NCBI GenBank assembly: GCA_903953985.1
Contig: CAJBLW010000419.1
Span: 1-23,296 of the forward strand
Source: an uncultured Burkholderiales bacterium
Lineage (GTDB): Bacteria; Pseudomonadota; Gammaproteobacteria; Burkholderiales; Burkholderiaceae_C
DNA length: 23,296 bases
Reading direction: 5' to 3'
The notes beneath the pieces were generated by a model. It did no database searches and was not told the DNA's origin. It worked only from the letters and a program-made list of their open reading frames with translations. Below, piece by piece: positions 7,328-15,018 of this stretch; position 1 is the stretch's first letter, and every line of letters starts with the position of its first letter. A program made the position numbers and the translations under genes.

Positions 7328-8536
7328 ATGTCTGAAGCTTTTATCTACGATGCTGTGCGAACGCCGCGTGGCTCCGCTCGCGCAAGCGGAGGGCTGCACA
7401 CCCTCTCTCCCATTGATCTTGGCGCATCCGTGCTCAGCGCCCTGCGCAACCGCACCGGGTTCGATCGGCTAAACGTCGAAGACGTGATCTTCGGGGTTGG
7501 CGATGGTGTGGACGACCAGGGCGCGAACTTGGCGCGTTCGTCGGCGCTGCACGCCGGGCTGGGCGACGCCATTCCCGGCAGCGTGATCAGCCGCTTTTGC
7601 GCCTCCGGCCTTGACGCCGTCAACCTGGCCGCCGCGAAGGTGGTGGCCGGGCATGGCGACCTGCTGGTCGCCGGCGGGGTGGAGATGATGTCGTTGATCC
7701 CCATCGCCGGCACTGGCGGCCCCTGGGGCAGTGACGCATTCTTCAACACGACAACCAACTTCACGCCGCTGGGTGTGGCCGCCGACCTGCTGGGCACCCT
7801 GGAAGGCCACACGCGCGAAGACGTAGACGCTTACGCCGCCGAGTCCCAGGCCCGGGCCGCCCGCGCTTGGAGCGAAGGCCGATTTGCGAAATCCGTGGTG
7901 CCGGTGCGCGACTTCAATGGCGCCATTTGCCTGGAGCGCGACGAGATCGTGCGCCTCGGCACCACTGTCGAGTCGCTCGGCAAGCTGAAGCCGGCTTTTG
8001 CCGACATGGCCACCAAGGGCGGTTTCGGCGAGACGGTGAAGCAGCGCTATCCGCAGGTCAATCGCCTGCATCATCTGCACACCGGCGGCAATTCATCCGG
8101 CATGGTGGATGGTGCCAGTGCGATTCTGATCGGCTCGGAAGAAGTGGGTCGGCAACTCGGGCTCAAGCCCCGCGGACGCATCACGGCCTCAGCCACGACC
8201 GCCTGCGACCCTTGCCTCATGCTCGTGGCGCCTGCGGAAGCGGCGCGCCGCGCTGCCGCCAGACGGGGCTACCAGCTGGCAGACATCGACCTGTTCGAGG
8301 TGAACGAAGCCTTCGCCTCAGTGGTGCTCCGATTCATGCGCGAGACCGGGGTACCGCACGACCGTGTCAACGTCAACGGTGGGGCCATCGCGATGGGGCA
8401 CCCGATCGGGGCCACCGGCGGCATGCTGGTGGGCACGCTGCTCGACGAAATGGAGCGCTGTGGCGCCCGTACCGGCATCGTGACGCTTTGCGCTGGCCTC
8501 GGGCTGGGTGTGGCCACGCTCATCGAACGCATCTGA
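7328..8536 (+). CDS. Thiolase (acetyl-CoA acyltransferase, FadA-like)
   Basis: This protein performs the last step of beta-oxidation: CoA-dependent cleavage of a 3-ketoacyl-CoA to acetyl-CoA and a shortened acyl-CoA. At 402 residues it is full length. The catalytic residues are visible: Cys91 in SRFCASGLDAVN, His358 in AMGHPIGATGG and Cys388 in LCAGLGLG, with NEAFA upstream of the His. I chose the ATG at 7328, whose product starts MSEAFIYDAVRTPRG as in other thiolases; the longer frame from 7283 lacks support. No strong ribosome site is seen before it. It is the first gene of the operon and precedes the FadB-type gene by 17 bp. The specificity (fatty acyl or aryl) cannot be told from the motifs. 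Confidence 0.93.
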   Translation: MSEAFIYDAVRTPRGSARASGGLHTLSPIDLGASVLSALRNRTGFDRLNVEDVIFGVGDGVDDQGANLARSSALHAGLGDAIPGSVISRFCASGLDAVNLAAAKVVAGHGDLLVAGGVEMMSLIPIAGTGGPWGSDAFFNTTTNFTPLGVAADLLGTLEGHTREDVDAYAAESQARAARAWSEGRFAKSVVPVRDFNGAICLERDEIVRLGTTVESLGKLKPAFADMATKGGFGETVKQRYPQVNRLHHLHTGGNSSGMVDGASAILIGSEEVGRQLGLKPRGRITASATTACDPCLMLVAPAEAARRAAARRGYQLADIDLFEVNEAFASVVLRFMRETGVPHDRVNVNGGAIAMGHPIGATGGMLVGTLLDEMERCGARTGIVTLCAGLGLGVATLIERI

Positions 8537-8553
8537 AGAACGGATCGAAGCCA

Positions 8554-10662
8554 ATGATCAGACAACAAGACCTGGGCGACGGCGTCGTGGCCCTGATGTA
8601 CGCCTGCCAAGGCCCGGTGAACACGCTATCGGGTGACCTGAACCGCCTGCTGGCGCAAAAGATCGCCGAGTTGCTCGCCGACCCCGGCGTTACAGGCCTC
8701 GTGATTGGTTCAGACAAGGGCGACTTCATCGCCGGCGGCGATCTGAAGGAACTGCAGGCAGCGGCTGATCCTGAATCCGTTCAAGCCATCGTTACGCCCT
8801 TCTTGCAGGCTCTGCGCCAGCTCGAACAAGGCGGCAAACCGGTGGCCGCAGCCATGCCCGGCACCGCGCTGGGCGGCGGGCTCGAACTCGCGCTGGCCTG
8901 CCACCATCGCATCGCCGCTGACAACCCTGCTGCCCGCTTCGGCTTTCCCGAAGCCACGCTAGGCCTGATGCCGGGCGCGGGGGGGACGCAGCGTCTGCCA
9001 CGTCTAGTAGGCATCGCGGCGGCTACGCCGCTGCTGCTGGAAGGCAAGCGGCTGCCACTGGCCGACGCCAAGGCCCTGGGCCTGATCAACGAGGTGGTGC
9101 CGGCCGACCAGTTGCTCGCCACTGCCAAGGCCTGGGTGCTGGCCAACGCTGGCGCCACCCAACCCTGGGACCGCAAGGGCTTCACACTGCCGGGCTTCTC
9201 TGTGCAGTCCCAGGCTGGCCGCCAGTTTTTCACGGGCGCCTGGGCCCGCAGTAAGAAAAGCGCCGGTGGCAACAACCTCGCGGCGCTCACCATCCTCCAG
9301 GTGCTGCAGCAGGGCCTGGAGCGCGGCATCGATGCAGGGCTGGTGATCGAAACGAGACACTTCGCGCGCTTGGCCAGTGGGAAAGACGCGAAGAGCAAGA
9401 TTCGCACTTTGTTCAACGGGGTCAACCGTGCCCGCGCAATGAAGATTCGGCCGGCGGGCTTGCCCCCTTCGAAGGTGCAGCATCTGGCCGTGCTGGGCGG
9501 CGGGGTGATGGGGCGGGGCATCGGCCATGTGGCGGCACTCGCCGGCATCCGCGTGACGCTGCTGGACGTGAACGATGAAGCGGCCGCAAAGAGCCTGGCC
9601 GCCATGCGAGCACATGCCATCAAGGAAGCCGAGAAGGGCCGGTTGCCGATGCCGGTGGACACGTTGATGGGGCGCATCACGGGCGGCGCCGACTACGCAG
9701 CCATTGCGACAGCCGATTTCGTTCTGGAAGCGGTGTTCGAGAAGGCTGAAATCAAGCACGAGGTACTGGCCCGCGCGGCCGCAGCCGTGGGCGCCGAGGT
9801 GCCCATCGCCAGCAACACCTCGACCATGCCCATCGGCGGCTTGGCACAGCATGTGACGCAGCCTGCTCGCGTGATCGGGCTGCACTTTTTCTCTCCGGTG
9901 GACCGTATGACGCTGGTGGAGGTGATCCGCGCCGCGAAGACGGACGACGCCACCTTGGCGCGTGCATTCGACTTCATGAAGCAGCTGGGACGCACGCCGG
10001 TGGTGGTGAACGATGGCCTGGGCTTCTTCACAAGCCGCATCGTCACCACCTATTCCAGCGAGACTCTGAATCTCATTGGTGAAGGCGTTTCGGCGCAGCT
10101 GATCGACAACGCAGCAGTGAACGCTGGTTTCGCGATTGGTGGCGCGACGTTGGCTGACCTGACCACGCTGCCGCTGCTGTCCGACATCCTGAAGTCCATG
10201 CGCGGCGACGGGCAACGCATCGCCAACGCCGGCAACATCGCCGAAGACACGGTGGCCAAGCTGCTCGCCGCTGGCCGCACCGGCAAGGTGGCCGGCCAGG
10301 GCCTCTACAACTATACGGAGTCCGGCCGCGAAGTCTGGCCGGGCCTTGCAGAACTGTTCCCTCAAAGCGCGGAGCTGACCGAAGAGACCGTGCGGCGTCG
10401 CCTATTCCACGTGCAGTCGCTCGAAGCCGTTCGCTGCCTCGATGAAGGCATCCTGGCGGATCCGATCGATGGCGATGTGGCCGCCGTGCTGGGCTGGGGC
10501 TATCCCGCGCACCTGGGTGGCCCCTTCGCCTATATCGATCGCATCGGTGCGGTGTGCTTCGTGGCGGAGTGCGACCAGCTCGCCAGCCAGTTCGGCGCGC
10601 GCTTCACCCCGCCGCAGCGCTTACGTCGCATCGCCGAAGTCGGCCAGCGCTTCCACAACTGA
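8554..10662 (+). CDS. FadB-type bifunctional enoyl-CoA hydratase / 3-hydroxyacyl-CoA dehydrogenase
   Basis: A fused enzyme of 702 residues that hydrates enoyl-CoA and oxidises the 3-hydroxyacyl-CoA with NAD. The crotonase half (1-190) has the oxyanion loops FIAGGDLKEL and TALGGGLELAL and both catalytic glutamates, Glu111 and Glu133 (FPEATLGLMPGAGG). The dehydrogenase half has the Rossmann motif LAVLGGGVMGRGIG at about 312-324, SNTSTMPIGGL, and the catalytic His444 in GLHFFSP. The C-terminal helical domain is complete. I took the ATG at 8554; the frame is open much further upstream, but that part lies inside the thiolase gene. It should form a trifunctional-type complex with the neighbouring thiolase, as FadB does with FadA. 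Confidence 0.93.
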   Translation: MIRQQDLGDGVVALMYACQGPVNTLSGDLNRLLAQKIAELLADPGVTGLVIGSDKGDFIAGGDLKELQAAADPESVQAIVTPFLQALRQLEQGGKPVAAAMPGTALGGGLELALACHHRIAADNPAARFGFPEATLGLMPGAGGTQRLPRLVGIAAATPLLLEGKRLPLADAKALGLINEVVPADQLLATAKAWVLANAGATQPWDRKGFTLPGFSVQSQAGRQFFTGAWARSKKSAGGNNLAALTILQVLQQGLERGIDAGLVIETRHFARLASGKDAKSKIRTLFNGVNRARAMKIRPAGLPPSKVQHLAVLGGGVMGRGIGHVAALAGIRVTLLDVNDEAAAKSLAAMRAHAIKEAEKGRLPMPVDTLMGRITGGADYAAIATADFVLEAVFEKAEIKHEVLARAAAAVGAEVPIASNTSTMPIGGLAQHVTQPARVIGLHFFSPVDRMTLVEVIRAAKTDDATLARAFDFMKQLGRTPVVVNDGLGFFTSRIVTTYSSETLNLIGEGVSAQLIDNAAVNAGFAIGGATLADLTTLPLLSDILKSMRGDGQRIANAGNIAEDTVAKLLAAGRTGKVAGQGLYNYTESGREVWPGLAELFPQSAELTEETVRRRLFHVQSLEAVRCLDEGILADPIDGDVAAVLGWGYPAHLGGPFAYIDRIGAVCFVAECDQLASQFGARFTPPQRLRRIAEVGQRFHN

Positions 10663-10674
10663 GAAGGAGAATCC

Positions 10675-11685
10675 ATGAAAGCCATGGTGATGGAGTCGTT
10701 GGGCACCGAGAACCTGCAACTGAAAGACCTGCCTGATCCGCAACCCGGCCCTGGCCAGGTGCTGGTGCGGCTGCGCGCTGCCTCCCTGAACTTCCGCGAC
10801 GTGCTGGCGCTGCGTGGAGGCTACGGATCCCGTCAGAAGACCAGCGGGCTGATCCCACTGTCGGATGGCGCAGGCGAAGTGGTGGACGTAGGCACAGGCG
10901 TGCGGCGCTTCAAGTCAGGGGATCGGGTGGTCAACACCTTCTTTCCGGGATGGCTCTCCGGCCCGCCAGATGAGCGGTTCCTGCAGCAGGACTTGGGGGG
11001 CATGAGCGACGGCGTGGCCTGCGAGCTGCGCGTTTTTTCTGAAGACGCACTGCTGCCTATCCCCGCCAGCATGAGCTTCGTGGAAGCTGCCACCCTGCCC
11101 TGTGCGGCGGTGACAGCCTGGAACGCGGTGCGCGCCCATGCCAGTGTCGGGCCTGAGCATATCGTGTTGACGCAAGGCTCCGGCGGCGTAGCCCTGTTTG
11201 CGCTGCAGTTCGCCCACGCGGCAGGTGCGCGCGTGATCGCCATTTCTTCTACGGCTCAGAAGCTGGAGAAGATGCAGGCCATGGGCGCGCAGCACGGCAT
11301 CAACTATCGTGAAGACGCCGAGTGGGGTAAGACCGCTCGCAAGCTCACCTCGGGCCAGGGCGTGGACCTGGTGGTGGAGACGGCCGGCGCCGGCACGCTA
11401 CAGCAGTCGATCCGGGCCACGCGCCTTGGCGGCATGATCACTCTGATCGGCATGGTGAGCGGCGCGAAGGCGGAGGTGAACTTGCCGATCGTCTCCATGG
11501 GCAGCCTGCGCATCCACGGCATCGCTGTGGGCAGCCGCCAGCACCTGGAGCAGGTGATCGCCGCCTGCGGCACCAACGGCATCCGGCCGGTGATCGACTG
11601 CGTGCTGCCGCTGGCCAACCTGGCCGAAGCCGTGCGCTTCGTCGAAAGCGGCCAGCAATTCGGCAAGGTCTGCGTCGAAATCTGA
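10675..11685 (+). CDS. MDR-family NAD(P)-dependent oxidoreductase (quinone oxidoreductase / alcohol dehydrogenase type)
   Basis: A 336-residue medium-chain dehydrogenase/reductase. The GroES-like N-terminus has SLNFRDVLALRGGY and the Rossmann half carries LTQGSGGVALFALQFA at about 165-180, with IAISSTAQKLEKM after it. No structural zinc Cys cluster is seen, as expected for the zinc-free quinone/enoyl reductase branch. GAGAAGGAG precedes the ATG, the best ribosome site in the operon. It starts 12 bp after the FadB-type gene. In this setting it may reduce or oxidise an acyl-CoA intermediate or an aldehyde. The true substrate is unknown and the family is famously mis-annotated. Confidence 0.88.
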   Translation: MKAMVMESLGTENLQLKDLPDPQPGPGQVLVRLRAASLNFRDVLALRGGYGSRQKTSGLIPLSDGAGEVVDVGTGVRRFKSGDRVVNTFFPGWLSGPPDERFLQQDLGGMSDGVACELRVFSEDALLPIPASMSFVEAATLPCAAVTAWNAVRAHASVGPEHIVLTQGSGGVALFALQFAHAAGARVIAISSTAQKLEKMQAMGAQHGINYREDAEWGKTARKLTSGQGVDLVVETAGAGTLQQSIRATRLGGMITLIGMVSGAKAEVNLPIVSMGSLRIHGIAVGSRQHLEQVIAACGTNGIRPVIDCVLPLANLAEAVRFVESGQQFGKVCVEI

Positions 11686-11694
11686 ACGGCGGCC

Positions 11695-12492
11695 ATGCTC
11701 GAACTCGACATTGACGCGAACGGCGTAGCCACCCTGGCCCTCAACCGGCCGGAATTGATGAATGCCTTGAATGGGCCTTTGATCCAAGAACTGCTGGTCA
11801 CGCTGGAACGCATAAAGGATGCGCCCGAGGCGCGCGTGTTGCTGCTCACCGGGCGCGGCCGCGGTTTTTGTGCCGGCGCCGATCTGCGCGACCCGATGAT
11901 GGGGGTCGGCCTGCCCGCCGATGAACGCGGACAGCGCTTCCTGGCATCGACCGACACGGGCGTGCATGCCCTGTCGCGCGCGCTCGCCGGCCTGGACAAG
12001 CCCAAGGTGTGTGCAGTCAACGGCGCTGCCGTTGGCGGAGGCGCCTCGCTTGCGCTGCTGGCCGACATCGTGGTGGCTGGGCGCAGTGCCTACTTCCAGC
12101 TGCCTTTCACCGCTCAGCTGGGGCTGGTGCCCGACATGGGCGGCAGCTGGCAGCTGATGCGACGCATCGGACCGGCGCGCGCCATCGCCTCAGCCATGCT
12201 GGGCGAGCGCATCCCCGCGGAAAAGGCAGCCGAGTGGGGCATGATCTGGCAATGTGTGGACGATGACGCGCTCGTCGCCACGTCACAGGCCATCGCGCTG
12301 CGCCTCGCGCAAGGCGCGCCTCGTGCGCTGGCCACGCTACCTGGCGTGATGTGGTCGGCGCTGGAGAACGGGCTGGATGCCCAGCTCGATTGCGAGCGTG
12401 ATGCCCAAGCTGCGCTGGTGCAGACCGACGACTTTATGGAGGCTGTGGATGCCTTCCGTACCAAGCGTAAACCGCAATTCAACGGCCGCTGA
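11695..12492 (+). CDS. Crotonase-fold protein, enoyl-CoA hydratase/isomerase family (PaaG-like active site)
   Basis: A 265-residue crotonase. The CoA-binding oxyanion motifs FCAGADL (58-64) and NGAAVGGGASLALLADI (109-125) are intact. The first hydratase glutamate is replaced: GGGAS has Ser118 where hydratases have Glu. The second Glu is also not seen, while Asp147 in LVPDMGGSW is kept. That combination is found in PaaG-type isomerases, which use the Asp, so an isomerase role is more likely than hydration, already covered by the FadB-type protein. It begins 9 bp after the oxidoreductase gene and ends 19 bp before the ligase gene. Family is certain, reaction inferred. Confidence 0.88.
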   Translation: MLELDIDANGVATLALNRPELMNALNGPLIQELLVTLERIKDAPEARVLLLTGRGRGFCAGADLRDPMMGVGLPADERGQRFLASTDTGVHALSRALAGLDKPKVCAVNGAAVGGGASLALLADIVVAGRSAYFQLPFTAQLGLVPDMGGSWQLMRRIGPARAIASAMLGERIPAEKAAEWGMIWQCVDDDALVATSQAIALRLAQGAPRALATLPGVMWSALENGLDAQLDCERDAQAALVQTDDFMEAVDAFRTKRKPQFNGR

Positions 12493-12511
12493 CCTTCGAA
12501 CTGGAGACATG

Positions 12512-14074
12512 ATGAAAGAAAGCCTGACCCAGAGCCTGAAGCGTGCGGCGCAGGTGCGCGCGAACGGAACAGCTACGCTCTGCGGCACACGTCGCCGTAA
12601 TTGGGCCGAGAGCGTTGAACGCGTCGCCCGCGCGGCGGCGGGCCTGCGGCAGCTGGGTGTGAGCGAAGGCGACCGCGTCGGTATTCTGGCATTGAACAGC
12701 GACCGTTATTTCGAGTCGTACTACGCGGTGCCTTGGGCTGGCGCGATCATGCTGCCGCTGAACACGCGCCTGACGGCCGCTGACCTGGCGTACATGCTGA
12801 ACGACTCCGAGGCGCTGGTGCTGTGCCTAGACGAGGCCTTCATCGACCTGCTGCCCGGCCTGCGCGAATACTGCCCCACGCTGAAGCATGTGGTGTACCT
12901 GGGCGACGGCCCGATGCCCGTCGACGGCATGGTGGGCTGGGACGATCTGGTGGCGCGCAGCGAGCCGATGGCCGACGCTGGTCGCAGCGGCGACGACATC
13001 GCTGGCATCTTCTATACCGGCGGAAGCACCGGCCGACCCAAGGGCGTGATGCTGTCCCATTGCAACCTGGTGTCGAACGCGGTGAACGCCATCTACATGA
13101 TCGGCTATGACGCCAGCAGCATCTTCCTGCACGCTGCGCCCATGTGCCACCTGACCGATGGCATGTCGACGCTCGCCATCACCATGGCGGCCGGCACCCA
13201 CACCTTCATTCCGAAGTTCGACGCCCAACAGGTGCTGGAGCAGATCGCCGAACACAAGGTCACCAACGTGACCCTGGTGCCCACCATGATCGCGATGATG
13301 CTGGAGGTACCGGGCATCGAGACCATGCCGCTCGCGAGCCTGCGCCAGTTCATGTTCGGTTCCGCTCCCATGCCGCACGCCACGCTGAAACGCGCGGTGG
13401 ATATCTGGCCCGAGATGCTGTTCCTGCATGGTTGGGGCATGACCGAGCTTTCGCCCATCGGAACCATGCTACCGATGGCGATGCGTAAGCAGGCAATTGC
13501 GGGGGACCGCCTGCGCTCCTGCGGCCAGGCCATGCCGAATTTGGAAGTGCTGGTGGTGGACAGCGAAGACCGCGAAGTGCCGCGCGGCACAACCGGTGAG
13601 ATCGTTGTGCGCGGACCTACGGTGATGCAGGGTTACTGGAAGAAGCCTGCGGAGACGGCGGTGGCCATGCGCAACGGCTGGTTCCACACCGGCGACGCCG
13701 CCGTGATGGATGAGGACGGCTACGTCTACATCGTCGACCGGCTCAAGGACATGATCATCAGCGGCGGCGAGAACATCTACTCGACGGAGGTCGAGAACGC
13801 CATCTCGCTGATGCCGGGCGTGGCCGAGGTGGCCGTGATCGGCATCCCCGACGACAAATGGGGTGAGCGCGTGCACGCGATCGTGGTGCCGCGCGAAGGA
13901 GCGAAACTCACGCCCGAGGCCGTGCAGGCCTGGGCCCGCGAAAAGGTCGCCGGCTACAAGGTGCCGCGCAGCGTGGTCGTGCGGCCGGAGCGGCTGCCGC
14001 TTTCTGGCGCAGGCAAGGTGCTCAAGAACGAGTTGCGTGCGCCCTACTGGGCCGACCGCGAGCGCAAGATCTGA
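12512..14074 (+). CDS. AMP-forming acyl-CoA ligase (class I adenylate-forming enzyme)
   Basis: This enzyme activates a carboxylic acid with ATP and CoA through an acyl-adenylate. Its 520 residues carry the P-loop YTGGSTGRPKG at about 168-178, the GWGMTELSP motif, and HTGDAAVMDEDGYVYIVDR with its conserved Asp and Arg. The hinge region KDMIISGGENIYSTEVEN and the C-terminal catalytic Lys502 in LSGAGKVLKNELR are also present. GGAG sits 5 bp before the ATG at 12512; an ATG three bases earlier is possible but too close. It is the entry enzyme of the operon. Motifs do not separate medium/long-chain fatty acids from aryl-propenoic acids. Its stop overlaps the start of the thioesterase gene, indicating translational coupling. 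Confidence 0.93.
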   Translation: MKESLTQSLKRAAQVRANGTATLCGTRRRNWAESVERVARAAAGLRQLGVSEGDRVGILALNSDRYFESYYAVPWAGAIMLPLNTRLTAADLAYMLNDSEALVLCLDEAFIDLLPGLREYCPTLKHVVYLGDGPMPVDGMVGWDDLVARSEPMADAGRSGDDIAGIFYTGGSTGRPKGVMLSHCNLVSNAVNAIYMIGYDASSIFLHAAPMCHLTDGMSTLAITMAAGTHTFIPKFDAQQVLEQIAEHKVTNVTLVPTMIAMMLEVPGIETMPLASLRQFMFGSAPMPHATLKRAVDIWPEMLFLHGWGMTELSPIGTMLPMAMRKQAIAGDRLRSCGQAMPNLEVLVVDSEDREVPRGTTGEIVVRGPTVMQGYWKKPAETAVAMRNGWFHTGDAAVMDEDGYVYIVDRLKDMIISGGENIYSTEVENAISLMPGVAEVAVIGIPDDKWGERVHAIVVPREGAKLTPEAVQAWAREKVAGYKVPRSVVVRPERLPLSGAGKVLKNELRAPYWADRERKI

Positions 14075-14523
14075 TGGCTGGCAAGAACCCCGATCAGCTG
14101 CTGGTGCGCCGCTTCATACAGGCACCCGACGCGCCGCTGCCTATCGACACAAATCCTGTGGCCGCCGATCTGGCGATGGTGCTGCAAAAATGGGACCCGA
14201 CCGCGCGCAGCCTCACGGTGGGTTTCACGGCGTCGCAACGCCACATGCAGGGCAACGGCACCGTCCATGGTGGCGTGATAAGCACGATGCTGGATCTCGC
14301 GCTGGTGTTCCCCATCCTCGGCGCGCTGGAGCCGCCCAAGGTGGCGGTGACGGTCTCGCTCAATCTGCACTTCGAGAAGCCGGTGCTCCCGGGCGACCTG
14401 ATTGCCGTGGCACGTATCGACCAGTTGGGAGGCCGCCTCGCCTTCGCCACCGCAGAGCTCCGTCGCGGGGAGGGTGGTGGCGTGCTGGCGCGTGCGACCG
14501 CTGCCATGGCCGTGCTGGGTTAG
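14074..14523 (+). CDS. PaaI-type hotdog-fold acyl-CoA thioesterase
   Basis: A 149-residue single hotdog domain that would hydrolyse an acyl- or aroyl-CoA. The family signature is visible as GNGTVHGGVISTMLDLAL: Asn61, His65-Gly-Gly and the catalytic-position Asp74. LNLHFEKPVLPGDL follows, as in PaaI/YigI proteins. The ATG overlaps the ligase TGA by one base, so the two are almost surely co-translated. As the last intact gene of the operon it could release the end product as a free acid or rescue trapped CoA. Substrate is inferred from context only. Confidence 0.88.
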   Translation: MAGKNPDQLLVRRFIQAPDAPLPIDTNPVAADLAMVLQKWDPTARSLTVGFTASQRHMQGNGTVHGGVISTMLDLALVFPILGALEPPKVAVTVSLNLHFEKPVLPGDLIAVARIDQLGGRLAFATAELRRGEGGGVLARATAAMAVLG

Positions 14524-14603
14524 TCGCCGCTGCCTTCAGCGTTGTGTCGCCTGCATGTTGCGCCCCGACGCCAAGTCAAGCGCCAGGATGGGGATGGCGT
14601 TGG

Positions 14604-14867
14604 GTTGTTGGAAACGCTGCGCTCCCCATGTCAAAGACACTGATGCAGTCGACTCCGGAAGACTGGCGAAGCGTTTTCGAGTTCAACGTCATCTGCACGG
14701 TTGTTCCCACGAAGGCCTGTGCGGACGTAATGGTCAAATACCGCTACGGCCGCATCATCAACCTCTCGTCCATTACCGCACGGACCTCCGTGCCGCAGTG
14801 GTGCGCCTACGGCGCCACAAAAGCCGCGGTGTCGAACATGACCCAGAGCTTCGTCGTTGAGTTCGGC
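14604..14867 (+). pseudogene. Internal fragment of a short-chain dehydrogenase/reductase
   Basis: A + frame gives GNAALPMSKTLMQSTPEDWR, then VFEFNVICT, RYGRIINLSSITAR and CAYGATKAAVSNMTQ, the central part of an SDR from the NNAG region to the catalytic YxxxK. The catalytic Ser, Tyr and Lys survive. The N-terminal nucleotide-binding TGxxxGIG segment is absent, and the C-terminal third is replaced abruptly by a tRNA 3' half at 14868. A start at the ATG 14628 would give a chimera ending at 15050, not a plausible enzyme. The fragment ends exactly where the presumed island boundary begins. The 80 bases between it and the thioesterase stop hold nothing I recognise. Confidence 0.75.
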
Positions 14868-14913
14868 CCTCCGAAGCCAAGGGTCGTGGGTTCGATCCCC
14901 GCCAGCCGCACCA
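14868..14913 (+). other. 3' half of tRNA-Arg(CCG): presumptive attachment site of an integrative element
   Basis: The 46 bases fit tRNA positions 31-76. They contain the anticodon loop CTCCGAA (anticodon CCG), the 3' anticodon strand GCCAA, a 5-base variable loop and a T-arm GTGGG-TTCGATC-CCCGC with all five pairs. A 7-base 3' acceptor strand CAGCCGC, discriminator A and encoded CCA follow. The 5' half is absent: upstream bases encode the SDR fragment and cannot pair with the anticodon or acceptor strands. Tyrosine integrases commonly recombine at this part of tRNA genes and leave such a partial copy at the far end of the element. The intact tRNA and integrase should lie left of the window. 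Confidence 0.75.
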
Positions 14914-15018
14914 TTGGGTTTCTTGGAAGCCTTGTGAAGACTCAGCAGGCTAAGGTATCGCAATGCCCACAGATGAATGTGAATCTTTTTGCAATATCCA
15001 AGCAAACGGCTCCAGGAT

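Noticed and set aside
9004..10365. A 453-codon - strand frame opposite the FadB-type gene
   Set aside because: It is an antisense shadow in G+C-rich coding DNA, with His/Gln/Arg-rich content and no motif.
7867..10662. A 931-codon open frame covering the FadB-type gene
   Set aside because: The first 229 codons lie inside the thiolase gene and have no crotonase homology; the FadB-type protein starts naturally at 8554.
14830..14913. A complete tRNA gene
   Set aside because: The upstream bases code for the SDR fragment and do not form a D-arm, the 5' anticodon strand or the 5' acceptor strand.
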